DNA of 64,000 bases, from positions 1-64,000 of the forward strand of contig JBBHKE010002813.1 in the NCBI GenBank assembly GCA_037447655.1. The letters run 5' to 3'. The translations under genes and the position numbers were made by a program. This stretch comes from Zygnema cylindricum. Lineage: Eukaryota; Streptophyta; Zygnematophyceae; Zygnematales; Zygnemataceae. Shown piece by piece: positions 27,601-39,636 of the stretch (position 1 is the first letter of the stretch; each line of letters starts with the position of its first letter). A model generated the notes under the pieces. The model was given only the letters and a program-made list of their open reading frames with translations. It was not told the DNA's origin and did no database searches.

Positions 27601-30069
27601 TGCAGCAAAATACAATAACAAAACAGAAACCAGATTTTTGAGTTTTCAGGACTGTCGCAATATTGAGGTGGAAACATTTCTCCCACAAGGTTTCCAATCA
27701 GTATCCAGTCAAATGCAATATTCTCTCTGATAGGAATGTCATTTCTATGGCAGGAAATACTCCAACGGTTAGTTTCATTGGACCGGCATTCACGTAAAAT
27801 GACAAAGGCAGGACCTTCAGGACTCTGGCAGCAATTCCTGAATGGAAAAACCTGAAAAACCCTGAAAAAAGGTGGTAATCTATGTTATTGTGAGCTTATC
27901 TGGACAAACCTGTAAGGAATATGACCAGAATGGTCCACAAGGGCTGTGATAACACGCCCTAAAGTCAATAAGCTTTTGTTGATTTCTCCGGCTTCTCTCG
28001 CTCGCCCCTGCACAATAATAAACCGAAAATCAATTAGTATGAAGAAGCTTCACTTCCTTCCTACCACTAAAATGACGTCAAAGGTGCCTGACAACAAAAC
28101 AAGAAACGGAAACACTGAACTGCAAAAAAAAAAACTTGAAACAAGGCATGGAAACACTGAACTGCAAAAAAAAAACTTACCTCTCGGGCTCCTGATCGAA
28201 CAATATTCTCTGAACCAGCAAGATCAACCAAGTTAAGTTTCCCACATTTGATGAGCTCCTGGCCATCTGGAGTAGGCTCCCTCATATGAATTGTGATCGT
28301 AAATATCGAATGTGAACGGCTGCAAGCACATACAACAATCTGCTTGTCAGAAAAAAAAATCTAATCCGAAATTGCAAGACAGCCATTCATCCTTGAAAAC
28401 ACTGTAAAATACACAAATACACAAATACCAATACAAATACTGCAAAATGAGGCACAGTCGGTTGAATCTTAGACATGATCCGAAAAGAAAAATGAACAGA
28501 GTGTGCCTTTTAACTTACCTGGATTGCTTGTTGAGCATTGTCTCAGCAGTCTTCCGCTTTGCAGAACCTCTCTCGAGTAAAGAGAAAATTTCTGAAGCTG
28601 TTGTAACTATTTCTTCTTCAAGGCCCCTCACAACTGTACACCCAATTTTAGTATCGTCCATGAGAGCAAGTGGCTTTTTTTGTTTATCTTCCACAATGTG
28701 CTCCGGGGCCAACAAATCGGTCAGCTCCTCGTTATAAAGCTCCAGAAAAGTGACTTTCACTGTGTATTCTATACGTTGACTTTCCAGAGTGCTAAAAATT
28801 TGCTCTACTGCCCGAGGAATAACCCCTGCCTGTGGATGTAGAAATCCATCCTGCAAACATGACAGAGATTTAAACGTGTCAGATGACATTTTTAATGATC
28901 CAGACCTTTTGCTTCCTAAATGAAACATTGGGCACTTCCTCATAAGAAAATCATTAACTGAACTGAACATCAGCTGAGAGGTTACATGTCAAGTGAAAGG
29001 TTACGTGTCAACTGAAAGGTTAAATGACAGAGTTTTCCACACCCAAATGGGAAATCAAAGGGAAGTCAATAGGAAATCGAAGGGAAGTCACTGGAAAATC
29101 ATCAATGGGGAATCGTTGTCAAAAACACACACCCTCACCTCTGTCCTCGTCCCTTTACCCTCCATAGTATAAGTTTTACCCGTGCCAGTTTGCCCATACC
29201 TGCCCAGGCAACATTTAAACTGTCAGTTGTGATCCAAAACACCTTACATTTCATTTCAATTTTTACTACAGAAAGTCTGTAGAAAGGCAAAAAAGCTGGC
29301 GGTATGGGGCCAAGAGGAGAACAAAGCGTAGCCACTCACGCAAAGATAGTGCAGTTGAAGCCCTCCATAACTTCATCCACTATTGGTACCAAGGCTTGCT
29401 GAAACACATCCTCCTGTTGGGAAAGGGGTCCAAACACCTGTTTCCTCGGACACAACAATAGAAATCACTTTTCACTTTGTGGCATGAAAGGAGATATAGC
29501 TTTAGCTTTTCCAGCAACCCCAGCGAAGATCCTTATGTAGGTTTCTGCCTGGAAAATCAAATGAAAAATTACCTTGTCGAATGTAAAAGTTCGCTCAATC
29601 TTGCCGAGAGCAACATTGTTATGACTGACTACGACCTCTTTACGCACTTCACTGCAAGCAACCACCTGGGCGATTTCTTGACGAACTTCCTCGTCATTGA
29701 ATGGCCTGAAACACGCCACCTAAGTTGATCAGCAAGTCTATCATAAACATTTTCTGGAGTAAGAATACATAAATCCTTTCCAGATTTTCTGATATATGCC
29801 ATTCCACACATGACAACTTTCCAGGTATCAGTCGTAACTCCTCAGTGTGCTCCTGCTCTCATTCCTTTGCAAACTTCTTTCCTTCATTAATTGCTTTAAA
29901 CATTAATAAACATTTCTGGTGAGTACATGCTCATGCTCTTCCTACATATTCCTCAAGAAAATGACTGAAAAAAAAAAAAAAAACAGGTGAAATAGTTTAT
30001 TACGAACCTGCATCGCAGAATAACCTGGACATTTACTCCTTTCCCCACTTCATTTCGTAGGAAAGACAT
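21613..30069 (-). CDS. Kinesin-5 (BimC/Eg5-type) spindle motor
   Basis: Plus-end tetrameric kinesin that slides antiparallel microtubules in spindle and phragmoplast. The 25 minus-strand exons are: 30069-30008, 29705-29573, 29437-29340, 29199-29139, 28850-28519, 28319-28181, 28007-27910, 27599-27443, 27202-27133, 27026-26950, 26810-26757, 26293-26213, 25943-25832, 25640-25569, 25340-25165, 25011-24850, 24662-24555, 24502-24440, 24318-24139, 23979-23896, 23786-23581, 23308-23207, 23052-22943, 22475-22324, 21810-21613. Phases close to 1028 aa, the usual plant length. Motor: [16 protein letters not shown]-loop GQTGTGKT (100-107), NKQSSRSHS (~225), DLAGSE (261-266), [13 protein letters not shown], neck [12 protein letters not shown], then REKNGVYIP and a long Gln/Glu-rich coiled coil. 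The tail has [18 protein letters not shown]. The exon 15 donor (GTACGA) and exon 19 acceptor are weaker than the rest and were chosen to keep phase. Confidence 0.95.
24346..24398. repeat. GAAAACAGAAAC microsatellite in kinesin-5 intron
   Basis: About four copies of a 12-bp unit (AACGAAAACAGA) between exons 18 and 19. Confidence 0.8.
26335..26570. repeat. AGCAGTAAT-type degenerate minisatellite in kinesin-5 intron
   Basis: Roughly a dozen dispersed AAGCAGTAAT / AACAAGCAGT words, irregularly spaced, in the intron between exons 11 and 12. No coding potential. Confidence 0.6.
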
Positions 30070-30313
30070 TTTTTCGAGAAATCAATTTTGTATTTCCGCA
30101 ACAAACAGTTTTTAATAACAGAGAAACGCTTATTATTAAAGGAATCGACTGGAATCGCTTAGACTAATGATGGAGAAGAAACACTGATGCGCCACAGCTT
30201 CCTTCACTAATCTATGAAACGCATGTAACATTCAGAAAGCCGAATCTAGAAAGGCATCCACAAAAACTGTCTTAAAAAATGGAAGGAGGTCATGCAAAAT
30301 AGCTTCAGAATTT

Positions 30314-30324
30314 TCCAACGGCTA
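30314..30324 (+). promoter_or_regulatory. MSA-like element upstream of kinesin-5
   Basis: TCCAACGGCTA fits the plant mitosis-specific activator consensus YCYAACGGYYA at all 11 positions, 245 bp upstream of the kinesin-5 ATG. MSA sites are bound by three-repeat MYB (MYB3R) proteins and drive G2/M expression. They act in either orientation. Function here is inferred from sequence and position only. Confidence 0.6.
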
Positions 30325-30352
30325 CTAAAGCACCGGCCAATCAGTGCATTCC

Positions 30353-30835
30353 ATTTTGAATGAGTAAATGGAGGCGCGTATAGCTGGTCATCAGATCTTG
30401 AAGGAAATATGTTTTATCGGACGGACCAGAAAGACTACCATTTTCCATATGCATGTGTTTTACTGGATTTAGTCTGTAAGATGTATTTGCTTTGTATCTC
30501 AGCGCTATTAGTGTGAATCTACCGGTCCACAGTGGCCTAACATTCGACATAACAATATCTGTGTGAATTTCCGATTACAAGACGCATTTTTTTGACCCTA
30601 TTTTGAATGAGTAAATGGAAACGTGTACGGCCGATTTGAAGAATATGTGTCTTATGGACGGACAAGAACAGTTAAAACTTTTCTTTTCGCATGCGTTTGA
30701 GGTCTCGTATTGTCTTTGTATCTCATTGCTATGAGTGGAAATCTATCGGTTCACAATGGCCTAACCTTCTCTATTTTTGTCTCTTTGTAATTCATCGATT
30801 CTGCTTACTGTAAGACGCATTGTTTTGACCGTTCG
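30353..30835. repeat. 247-bp tandem duplication upstream of kinesin-5
   Basis: Two diverged copies. The first starts at ATTTTGAATGAGTAAATGG (30353) and the second at 30600. Both contain TTTGTATCTCA, GCTAT.AGTG, GGTTCACA/GGTCCACA and GGCCTAAC, and both end near AAGACGCATT. About 80% identical by eye. Confidence 0.8.
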
Positions 30836-31188
30836 CGCCTTTCTCGATGCCCACGTGGCGATTACATTGCTATGTGACAAGATATGTCTGTCACGTCTTC
30901 AGGCAAAGGACGGCTAAGATTCACAACTGAAAATAAACGCACTACTCCCATTACAACCTTCCGAAATTCAAAAATAAATAAATCAAGCCCCAGCCCATGA
31001 AACCGGAACAATGCCGTTGGTGCTTGTGAATACCGTACCCAGGACGAATCCCGTACGTTTGTAGCTGTTACGTTACCGTAACCTGTCACGTAGTACTCGG
31101 CCCAAGCGGTAACTAAAATGTTTGGAACAGCAGAAGCGAGAAAATCCGTTGGACCTTGCCGAACCGAACTGCTAAAATTGTTTAACTG
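30836..31188. other. Intergenic spacer upstream of kinesin-5
   Basis: An open frame on the minus strand (31200-30862, 112 codons) begins inside a MITE end and has no recognisable motif. I do not call it a gene. Confidence 0.4.
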
Positions 31189-31328
31189 TACACCGCGCAT
31201 CGTAATTAGAGTAATGAAAAAATTAGAGTAAAAAAAGAGAAAAAAATAATTAGAGTCATTTACTCTAATTTATGTGATAGAACTTTTTCAAAGAGGAATT
31301 TTACTCTAATTTATCGATCGAGCAGAGT
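31189..31328. mobile_element. MITE family 1, copy 4 (degenerate)
   Basis: Left end TACACCGCGCATCGTAATTA. Inner arms TTAGAGTAA / TTACTCTAATT are inverted. The right end (TATCGATCGAGCAGAG) matches only loosely after the first 11 bases. Short (140 bp) and decayed. Confidence 0.45.
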
Positions 31329-31643
31329 CTTCGACATATCGTACCGCGACCAACATAAACCATCGCGATATATATCGCTAAAAAAGGGCGTCCGTACAGT
31401 AACCGTACAGTTACCATACAGGTAATGTACGGTAAACCGTATAAAAATAGTACGGACCCCCCCCCCCCCCCCCCCGAGCGCCCGTCACGGGGGGGGGGGG
31501 GCTTTTTGGAAAAAAATAATCCGGAAAAAAAAAAAATATGCGGATATTTATCTTCTCCGTACATGGTCTCGATATATCGATTATCGGGTACTGAAAATTC
31601 GATATATATCGAATATCGGCAATAGGTCCTCGATACCTAACAC
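31329..31643. mobile_element. Remnant of a hAT family 1-like element
   Basis: Rich in ATATCG/CGATAT words, like the 5083-5867 element. It ends CGATACCTAACAC, and after the inserted hAT-2 the sequence resumes as CAACACTAG. This resembles the family 1 right terminus (CGATACACAACACTA). Its left end is missing. It carries the C19/G13 hairpin at 31457-31501. Confidence 0.5.
31457..31501. repeat. C19 - 13 nt - G13 inverted homopolymers
   Basis: A run of 19 C (31457-31475), a short spacer, then 13 G (31489-31501). It can fold as a 13-bp all-GC hairpin or as G-quadruplex/i-motif. Confidence 0.9.
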
Positions 31644-32388
31644 CAGAGGTCGCAAACGGTCAACCGAAACCGTGACCGACCGTTAACCGACCGCCCGCGC
31701 CGGATCCGGAACGGATTCGGTTGCCAAATTTTGGGGGTCGGGCGGTTACGGTCGGTTGACTCACCAGGAAAAAAAAAACGGTCAGTTACGGTCGGTCAAA
31801 CAAAAAACCAAAAAAAAAGAAAATTTTGTACTTTTTTTTTCCAACATTATTGTTCTTTGTACTTTTGGCATCGTGGAAGTACGTGGCATCATGACTAGCG
31901 TCGCAAATCTGACACGGTACTGTAGTAAGCTTTTTGTTTCGCAAATCAAAGGGAACGCGACAAAGCGTCGCAAATCTGACACGGTAGTACACTATTCATT
32001 TCGAAAATCTTAGAGAACGTGACAAAGCGTCTCAAATCTGACACGGTAGTACAATATTCATTTCGCAAATCTTAGGCAACGCGACAAAGCGTCGCAAATC
32101 TGACACGGTAGTAACACTATTCATTTCGAAAATCGGAACGCGACAAATCGTAATTATTGGCTTATTCCGTCGTACATTGATTAACTTTGTGCTTTTCGGT
32201 TACGGGCGGGCACGGTTAGTCGCGAAGAATCAAGATTCGGTTAATTTTTTTTTTGGTAAACGACGGTCGGTTAACGGTTAACAATTTTGGAGCGTGACAA
32301 AACTCGGTAAGGCGTCGGTTACTCAGATTTTGAAAAAAAAAAAAGGGTCGGTTTCGGGTATGATTTTTTTTGACTTTTGCGACCTCTG
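31644..32388. mobile_element. hAT family 2 non-autonomous element, copy 2
   Basis: 745 bp. Termini CAGAGGTCGCAAACGGTCA / ...ACTTTTGCGACCTCTG. 8-bp TSD CCTAACAC versus CCCAACAC (7 of 8; 31636-31643 and 32389-32396). Same CCGACCGTTAACCGACCGCC subterminal block and TGGAGCG..ACAAA region as copy 1. It is longer because of the internal tandem array at 31899-32150. Confidence 0.85.
31899..32150. repeat. ~65-bp tandem array inside hAT-2 copy 2
   Basis: About four units, each with GCGTCGCAAATCTGACACGG, TAGTAC..ATTCATTTCG and ACGCGACAAA. Absent from the shorter copy at 9904-10377, so it arose within this copy or lineage. Confidence 0.85.
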
Positions 32389-32663
32389 CCCAACACTAGC
32401 TACAATAGTCGGGTATGTTCGGGCATTCTTGTCCATTAGTGTAGAAAGTCCTTTTGTTGTTACAAAGGTATTGACTGCGAATAGTTTTAGGCAGTAGAAA
32501 TACAGGGTTGTGATTGGTCAATAGAATTGACACATGTCACCTATGAAGTACAGTATATTTCTGTACCGTACTGCTTTGAATACGCAATTCCTGGCAATAC
32601 TGGGCAGTCAACGAAGTAATCGTACAGAAAAATGTACAATTCACATACTTCAAATACTAATTA

Positions 32664-33457
32664 GGGTAACCTTCCATCAGGCGAAAAGTGGGGTTGTTTA
32701 CTGGAGAAAGTACCGTTCCGTACTAGGCCGTACTGTTTTTGTTTTTTTTTTTTCAAAAGATGTTTACTAAAAATTCGTTGAGATTCTCCAGACTTCTTGG
32801 AGAGAACTACCACCGTCCGATTTTCAATTTTCGACGCAAACGCTTCTTGTTTCCAGTACGTAGCTAGTCTCCTCCAACTGTCCTCGGGAGTAGAGTTTGT
32901 GATTACTGGACGCGTGTTTTGGTCCACTTGTAAAGTCAGAGTCGATCCACGACAGACGTAAAGTAATAAACTTACATGTGGCAATTGGAGTGTACCGTGT
33001 GACATAAAAGCCAGCCTGTTCGACGACAAAAAAATCTTGATTGTATGGTCGACGACAAAAAAAACTTGGTTGTAAGACATCCTGTGACGTCTCCTTCATA
33101 AATGTGCGATACAGCGATTCACGTACAAATAGTACATCCTTGGACATTTGTACAAACTTTAATTTTGCAACGGTTTTCGTGGCCGTTGATACCACAACAA
33201 CCGTAAGAACGTTCATATTGTACATTAGCGTGACGCTACAAGATATTTTAATCGGCGTCCGCCCGTACACATACGCAGCTGCGATTTTGTCCTTTTGGAA
33301 ATGATGATTATTCCTCGGCGGCTCAAAAGGTCCTACGTGGTACCAATCGCAATCTAACACTCATTCACTGGCACGACCTGATGGAAGGGTGCTACAAATT
33401 TTACTCCCAGTAAACGTGTTCGTACGATTACTGGGAACGCCTGATGGAAGGTTACCC
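32664..33457. mobile_element. Harbinger MITE family A, copy 2
   Basis: 794 bp with TTA on both sides (32661-32663, 33458-33460). Perfect 20-bp inverted termini GGGTAACCTTCCATCAGGCG / CGCCTGATGGAAGGTTACCC. About 80% similar by eye to copy 1 at 6171-6945 throughout, including blocks for ACTGGAGAAAGTACC and GATATTTTAATCGGCGTCCG. Non-autonomous. Confidence 0.9.
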
Positions 33458-33460
33458 TTA

Positions 33461-35528
33461 GTTAATTACCCTGCAATCAAAGTATCGAGTTCCGTGTAAA
33501 TTTGTTGTCTTTATGAAACGTACGTCGCAATGCATTTGTTTATTTGGCTCCTATAACCATGCACTAAGATGGTTTACCGGCGTGCTTTCTTATTAAAGTC
33601 GTCACATACATTTATTCCTCTGCTTTTGCACTTCATTACTTATCTTTTGATGCAATGGCATCGCTTAATGAAGTCGATCAGGTTTTGGGCCCGTGGGCCG
33701 AGGCTCTAAAGTATTATGGAACAAACTTGATGACTTCGTTATAAAGGCTCATTTAGCCTAGAGGAAGTTCATAAAAAGTGTGGAAGAGGAGGAGGAAGTA
33801 CCCGATCTAGATAGGACCAGTTTAGAAGACGAGCTTGCAGAGTGGGAGAAGTGGATTAAGAAAGAGCAGCGTTTGTAGTATTGCTCTCCTCGATCTACCA
33901 AGAGCAGTTACAGAAGGTGATTCCAATTTCTAATACTTGGGAGATTTAGGGTTTTTTGCATTCTCTCCACTTTGAAAAAGTAGCAAAATTTAAGAGGATA
34001 GTGATTGCGGGGATTAATAAGTTTCCGTAAAATGGAACTGACACCATGCAAATGTGCACACAATTAGCCCTGTTTCTCTCATGTGGCCATACACATTCCT
34101 AGAATGTCAATCGAAGTTGTCATTCAAAAGACGTCTGCACTGATTCACATGAATCTGCCAAAATGTTGATAACTACCAAAAGTAGAGATTGTATTAAATA
34201 CACACTCAAATAATTTTATCAAACGGACACAACATCGTGGTCATCATCATTTCGTCCCATATTTCACATCCCTGTTGTCCAATTATTGACCATGGCGAAG
34301 CAATACCAGGCTCCTGGACAGAGACAAAAAGATCGTGACACCAAGCAAACAGAGTACCTCCTTTGCACATAGAGAAATACACATTCCCAAGTTTGTGTCA
34401 ACCTGATCCTATCCCTGTTTCAATTCATTCTCATGACAGAGACTCACTTTCCGAAACAATCAAGTCATAGGTTTTACTGTGTGAAAAGTACTGGAAACAC
34501 CATATATTGTTACTTTGTGCACATCGTATAGTGTACTGGAACACCCTGTACAGAACGCATACTATACGGGCTTGCGACAAATAGTGTTATTTATTGTTTT
34601 CGCTATTCCTTCTCACAACCTTACTATCTTTGTCTATATCCACATTGATCAGTTCATGACATTGTCTCTACCGTACTCATCAGTACCAAAAAATTACTGG
34701 AAGGCTACAACCCAAATACTCTTAAACAAAAATTTTAAACAAAAAAAAGGAAAAAGAGAAAAAAACCGACTTCAATTTTCTTATCAGTCAAAGACCATTG
34801 AGGAGAATGGACGTCTCCACTCAGCCTCACACAACAACAAAAGCACATGAACTGGACAGATAACTCCACAACTTCTCATGTTATTCAGTTATACAAAATC
34901 GGCGGGAACGGGAGACATCAATTCAATCAATACAAACAAAGCTGAAACATAACAAAAAGTATGCCTGCAGAATATCCAATAAAGACAAGCCAAACTTGTT
35001 GAGTCTGTTTTTGACATAACACAATGTACCGCCAGCCTATCATGACTGAAAAAATATTAATCTGCGGGCAAATGAAGCCAAAAAAGTACTCATCCAGAAA
35101 AACTTCCATCTTGATTGATTAGAAGGGCTTATACACATGGTCCAAAGAACAAAATAAGAGAACTACTGTTGCAAAAATGGAGCTTGTTGTTTACAAAGTT
35201 GTATTTCTGGAAATTTTCATCCCATACTGCAGAAAATAAAACCTTCCTCCATCAAGGATGAAAAACATTCCAATCTATGCTATTACCTAGTCCTGTAACT
35301 TCTGCGAGCCTTGATGTATGCCGTACATAATGTACCTCAGTGTACCATACAATGGTATCATGACCTGAACTAAGGAGAATCTGAAATTATTGGCGTGAAA
35401 TTGAAGGGAGCACAAGAACAAAGAGGTAATGTTTGAACCTACTGAAAAACATTGGAACCAAAGCAAATTGTAAACAAGCAGCGGGTCGGGATTGAAAAGG
35501 CTTGAAGCACATTTTGATTTTCGTGCCT
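33461..35528. other. Intergenic, with a possible coding relic
   Basis: Mostly unremarkable AT-rich sequence. The 33656-33879 part looks like a decayed coding piece (see separate entry). The last part is the 3' flank of the mS37-like gene. Confidence 0.4.
33656..33879 (+). pseudogene. Possible decayed coding fragment, unknown protein
   Basis: ATG at 33656 gives MASLNEVDQVLGPWAEALK. A shift of frame then gives WNKLDDFVIKAHLA, stop, RKFIKSVEEEEEVPDLD and DELAEWEKWIKKEQRL ending at TAG (33877-33879). The composition is protein-like (acidic, helical), unlike surrounding DNA, but it needs a frameshift and an internal stop. I do not recognise the family. Confidence 0.35.
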
Positions 35529-37633
35529 TTAACGTTTAAGGCTTTTGGATATTCGGTGTAGATGATAGTTGATTGTACTCCTCACTTTGCCCTTCTTGGC
35601 CTGCAATGAAGGCATCCAAATCAAATACTGGTCTGAGATTCAATGCCTTTTTGGGTCACTTGAAAGCTTGACAGTTGGGGTGCTCCTCCACAAATTTTTG
35701 GCCACTATAATTTGAATTCTGAACTCACTGCAAGGAAGACAACATAACTTATGCAAATGCAAATCTTGCTGGAACCTTCAAATTTTATGCATGCTCCTTA
35801 TTTACTCACCACGAAAAAGGAGTGGACAATATTAAACAACTTGTCAAGTATTTGTACTTATAGTTTTGGCCACAATGGTAACATTGGCCAACAATGACAA
35901 TTTAAAATGGGCAAGTGCTTGCAGATATCCATTATAACAAGCAACTATAGTTGCACGGGATATAAATAAGAAACCATAGTGATTTGCCTTCAATGACAAC
36001 CTATAAATGAAGTTGCCATGCATCATTATTCGGCCTCTAAAGCAAATTCTCAAGTGCTTTGCACTTCCCACAACAATCTTTATTACTTCGGTAGCATTCC
36101 TGACCTATTCATAGCACCACTTTGAGCTAAGAGCAAAAACGACTATGAATATGAACAGTGAATTTGCAATAAGCGAGTATAAAAGCTTTATTAAAGTACC
36201 TTTTGTTCTTTGTAAGTATGTATAACTTCAGCATCTTGCTTGTATGTTCATAAACCATCATCAAATTGCAAAATTAACTCACACAATACCTTGCTGCTTT
36301 ATAAATGCTTTACCGGCCCAAAACCCAAAATATGGAAGCCATGAGATACTTTTCTTGTCGACCTATGGAAACAAACCCTAAAATTCCCATGACTTGAGCC
36401 ATTTATAAGACATTTGGTGCAACAACTGACAATTTCTTATATGTGTGACTCTCTTGAACATGAAAAATTCACGGACAACCCATACCATCCAATGAAAACT
36501 GCTTCAGTGGAAGAGCTGACAAAGACTGTCCAGATAATGGTCACTCATGCCTGGCAGAAATTAGAATTGAAAATGGAATTCCTTTCCTCATCTAATATTC
36601 TAGCATCAAACATGTTATTGCTTCACTGCTCATTACTTTCCCTCCTCTCCATAAACAACTGATGACGTTGACGACTGTAAACCCACAAACAGGAATAGTG
36701 ATGGTAATGAAAGTAACTCACCAAAAAAAGGTGAATTCACAGAAATATATTCAAGATGTGGTACAGAGAAATGACGAAAAATACAAATTATTTCTTAATC
36801 AGTTGACACGTTAACTATAAGCTCCAACTCTCTGCTGCGGTGGATCCGCACCGAATTTCGCACTGAATTTCGGATTGAATACTGATTCAACACAATTCTT
36901 TATCTGATAGAACATCTTGCTAAGACGAAGGACAATAACTGGACCTTAAACCTCGGACAAACATTGTCTTTATGCGACAAGAAACCACTTGAAAGGAGAT
37001 AATTTAGAAGTTGTAATAAAAACCCACTTTGAACCCCTGGTTTATAAGCAGACGCCAAGAAATTTGCCCAGAGAAATCTACACGAAAAAATCCGTAATTG
37101 AATGATGGTGAACCTTGAAACGTAACAAGAGAGAAAATACGCAGAAGCTGACTAAAACGCCTTTCTAAAAATAACAATAATGTAGCCTGACCATGACCTC
37201 CCGTGTCATTTCTTTAAAACAATCAACTTTTTGGATCGCAAAATACAAAAATGGCAAAATATTTTACTCTTTTGCGCCTTTCACTCCAAGATCACTTTCG
37301 AACGTTATAACAAAAAATAACATCCTAAGCTTTACCTATGTCTGTTAAGAAATAAACCGAAAGCCTCTCTTTCATTTAGAACTAAGAAAAAAGACTTTTA
37401 CATAACATTAAGACTTGCATATTCAAAAATTAAAGTCAGTTTAGTTTAAGCTCACTAACCTGGAGTTCCACGCAACTGTTCAAAGCTACTTTCTCCGCCG
37501 AACAAGGCTCGTCGTTGAAATTTTTGCTCTTCATACAGGACATAAACGTCATCATCTCCATAAAGCACGGCCAGTTCCTACGGTTCATAGAGGAGGGGTT
37601 CACTCGCACTACCTCGGGCTTCTTCCGCCCCAT
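35529..37633 (-). CDS. Twin-CX9C protein, mitoribosomal mS37 (MRP10/CHCHD1)-like
   Basis: Small mitochondrial protein of the CHCH type. The plant members related to yeast Mrp10 and human CHCHD1 belong to the mitoribosome small subunit. Two minus-strand exons: 37633-37460 (58 codons) and 35600-35529 (23 codons and stop), intron ~1.86 kb, GT-AG, phase 0, total 81 aa. Seen: start MGRKKPEVVRVNPSS; first CX9C (Cys23-Cys33, in PCFMEMMTFMSC); second CX9C (Cys44-Cys54, in PCSAEKVALNSC); and a C-terminal basic segment with INYHLHRISKSLKR that matches the family tail. The twin CX9C pair should form two disulphides imported through Mia40. The second exon is only 72 bp and easily missed. Confidence 0.85.
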
Positions 37634-38235
37634 GGCGACGTGACAGAAGTTTCAGACCATGCCCTTTTAACTCCTTCGGAATATAGCAACTGGGGGTGGC
37701 ATCACTGGTGCCCTCCTCGTCCCTAACATCAAAGGATCAAACCGTACGAAAAAATCGTACGAAAAGCTGTCCCATAAAGGAAGGAAAGTAGGAAACACTC
37801 TAGAAGCAAATCGAGGCCGTATTTTATGTGTGCTGAAACCGATCCTGACCGTCCGAACAAATGAGATCGACATTTTCTGGTTTCTTACAGGATCATGCAG
37901 TAACGTATTGTACCATGCGCTACATAGTACAGAACTGTACAATACAGTGCAAAGTACTACAGTACTGTACAGTACGTTACAGTATGTGCTAAATTGCTAA
38001 TACTGTACTCTACTGAACTTCATCGGTTCATCTCCAAGCCATCTCTTAGGCTGTGGGTCATTCATGTGCTTGGGCTTCCTGCCTGACCACTGCAGAGAGA
38101 TATAACTGTGTAGTCTTCTATTTTTCATTCCAGATTTTTTTTTCAATTACATTGGGGTTACTTTAGCCTTGAAATTCAGAGGACAATCCTTCCTCTTCGG
38201 AACATGATGAACTTTTCCTAGAAGCTTCTTCACCC
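37634..38235. promoter_or_regulatory. Divergent intergenic region, mS37-like / J-protein
   Basis: 602 bp between divergent start codons, so it should hold both promoters. Contains clustered GTAC words (TACAGTACTGTAC) near 37915-37990. No consensus element asserted. Confidence 0.45.
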
Positions 38236-39539
38236 ATGGCGTATTTATGGAAGCTGCATTGTCATCCACAAATAATTATACAAATTTTTCTCGTGTTTTT
38301 ATTCACCTCATATTTTCATGTGCTCTCCGCACAGAAAGATCCGTACAAAGGTGTGCTTGAAGTGTATTTTTTTTTTTTTTTTAATATCACTCGACCTTGC
38401 CTATTTTTCCCCTAAATCCAACTGTGTAGAAAAATAAGTTTTGACTCTTATTTCCTAATATTGACAACCCTGGACAGAGTACACCGTGAATCGCTATCAG
38501 CGTAAAGAAATGATTATTTTGAGGACTGTTTTAGCGTTCATAGTTCTATTTTCCTGTCCGGATGACATGGACAATTGTAAACCGCAAAAAAAATCAGCGC
38601 TAACAAAAAAACGATGAGTATTATTAATGCTATTTTATGTGCGGAGGGCAAAGAAAAATAAAAGTAAACGGTTAGTGAATTAGCAACGAATAGCAATTCA
38701 TAGTGTAATGAAGTGCTGTCGCTACTATCTTGCAGGAGTAAATATATATTTTAATGAATAGCCAACTTTATGATTTATAGGTACATATGTTATGAACATG
38801 ATTTTTTGACCAAAAAGAAAAACATTTATTTTTGTTTACTACTCTTTCTTTTGTTTAGCTACTAGCGTTAATGCACCATCATATTATATGTCACTCCTAA
38901 TTCCAATTCCAACTCCAAGCTTGTTGATGTGAAAAAAAAAAGGGGGGGGGCATTGCATGTGATTACTTCAGATCATAATAAGAACATGCCATTGCTGAGG
39001 AAAATAGAAAAAAAAGCATTTCATGCAGTTACTTAATCAGTGATTACTTCAAAGCATAAGAAGAACATTGTCCATGCAATCTTGCCTGAGACAAAAATGT
39101 GCTGGTGGTTTTTTTTTTCTTTACAGCGAAAGGATCCTCAAATTTGTACTTTTTGCCATCCCTTCAACATCACAGAGAATGGAAACAAATAGTTGAGGAT
39201 AAGGAAACATAATCTAGTTCATTTCTAAAATTGATTGTGGGTGGGAACCTAATCAACCTTTTTTCTAAATGCAAGTGCACGTTTAGAGACAATCTTACAC
39301 ATTGCTCAAATTTGACTTTTTTTAGAAATTTGTTACACATTTATTTCAATGATCAAACGAATTAATGATGAAATGGAAACTGAAAGGATTTGAGGAGCTG
39401 GTGAATGTCTGGGAATGGCCAGTGCTTGGTTTGTCTCGGGGTGCCAGCAATAATGAGATTCGTAAAGAATACAAACGACTGGCCATGAAATGGTAAGTTT
39501 AAACCAAAACTAATCTCATACATATATACATATATATAT

Positions 39540-39636
<97 letters not shown>

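Noticed and set aside
30862-31200. 112-codon minus-strand frame
   Set aside because: Starts inside a MITE terminus, no recognisable motif, no splice-supported extension.
39367-39422. J-domain exon starting at the ATG near 39365
   Set aside because: The DPYK half of the J-domain start lies in the signal-peptide exon at 38236-38350, which splices in phase to 39423.
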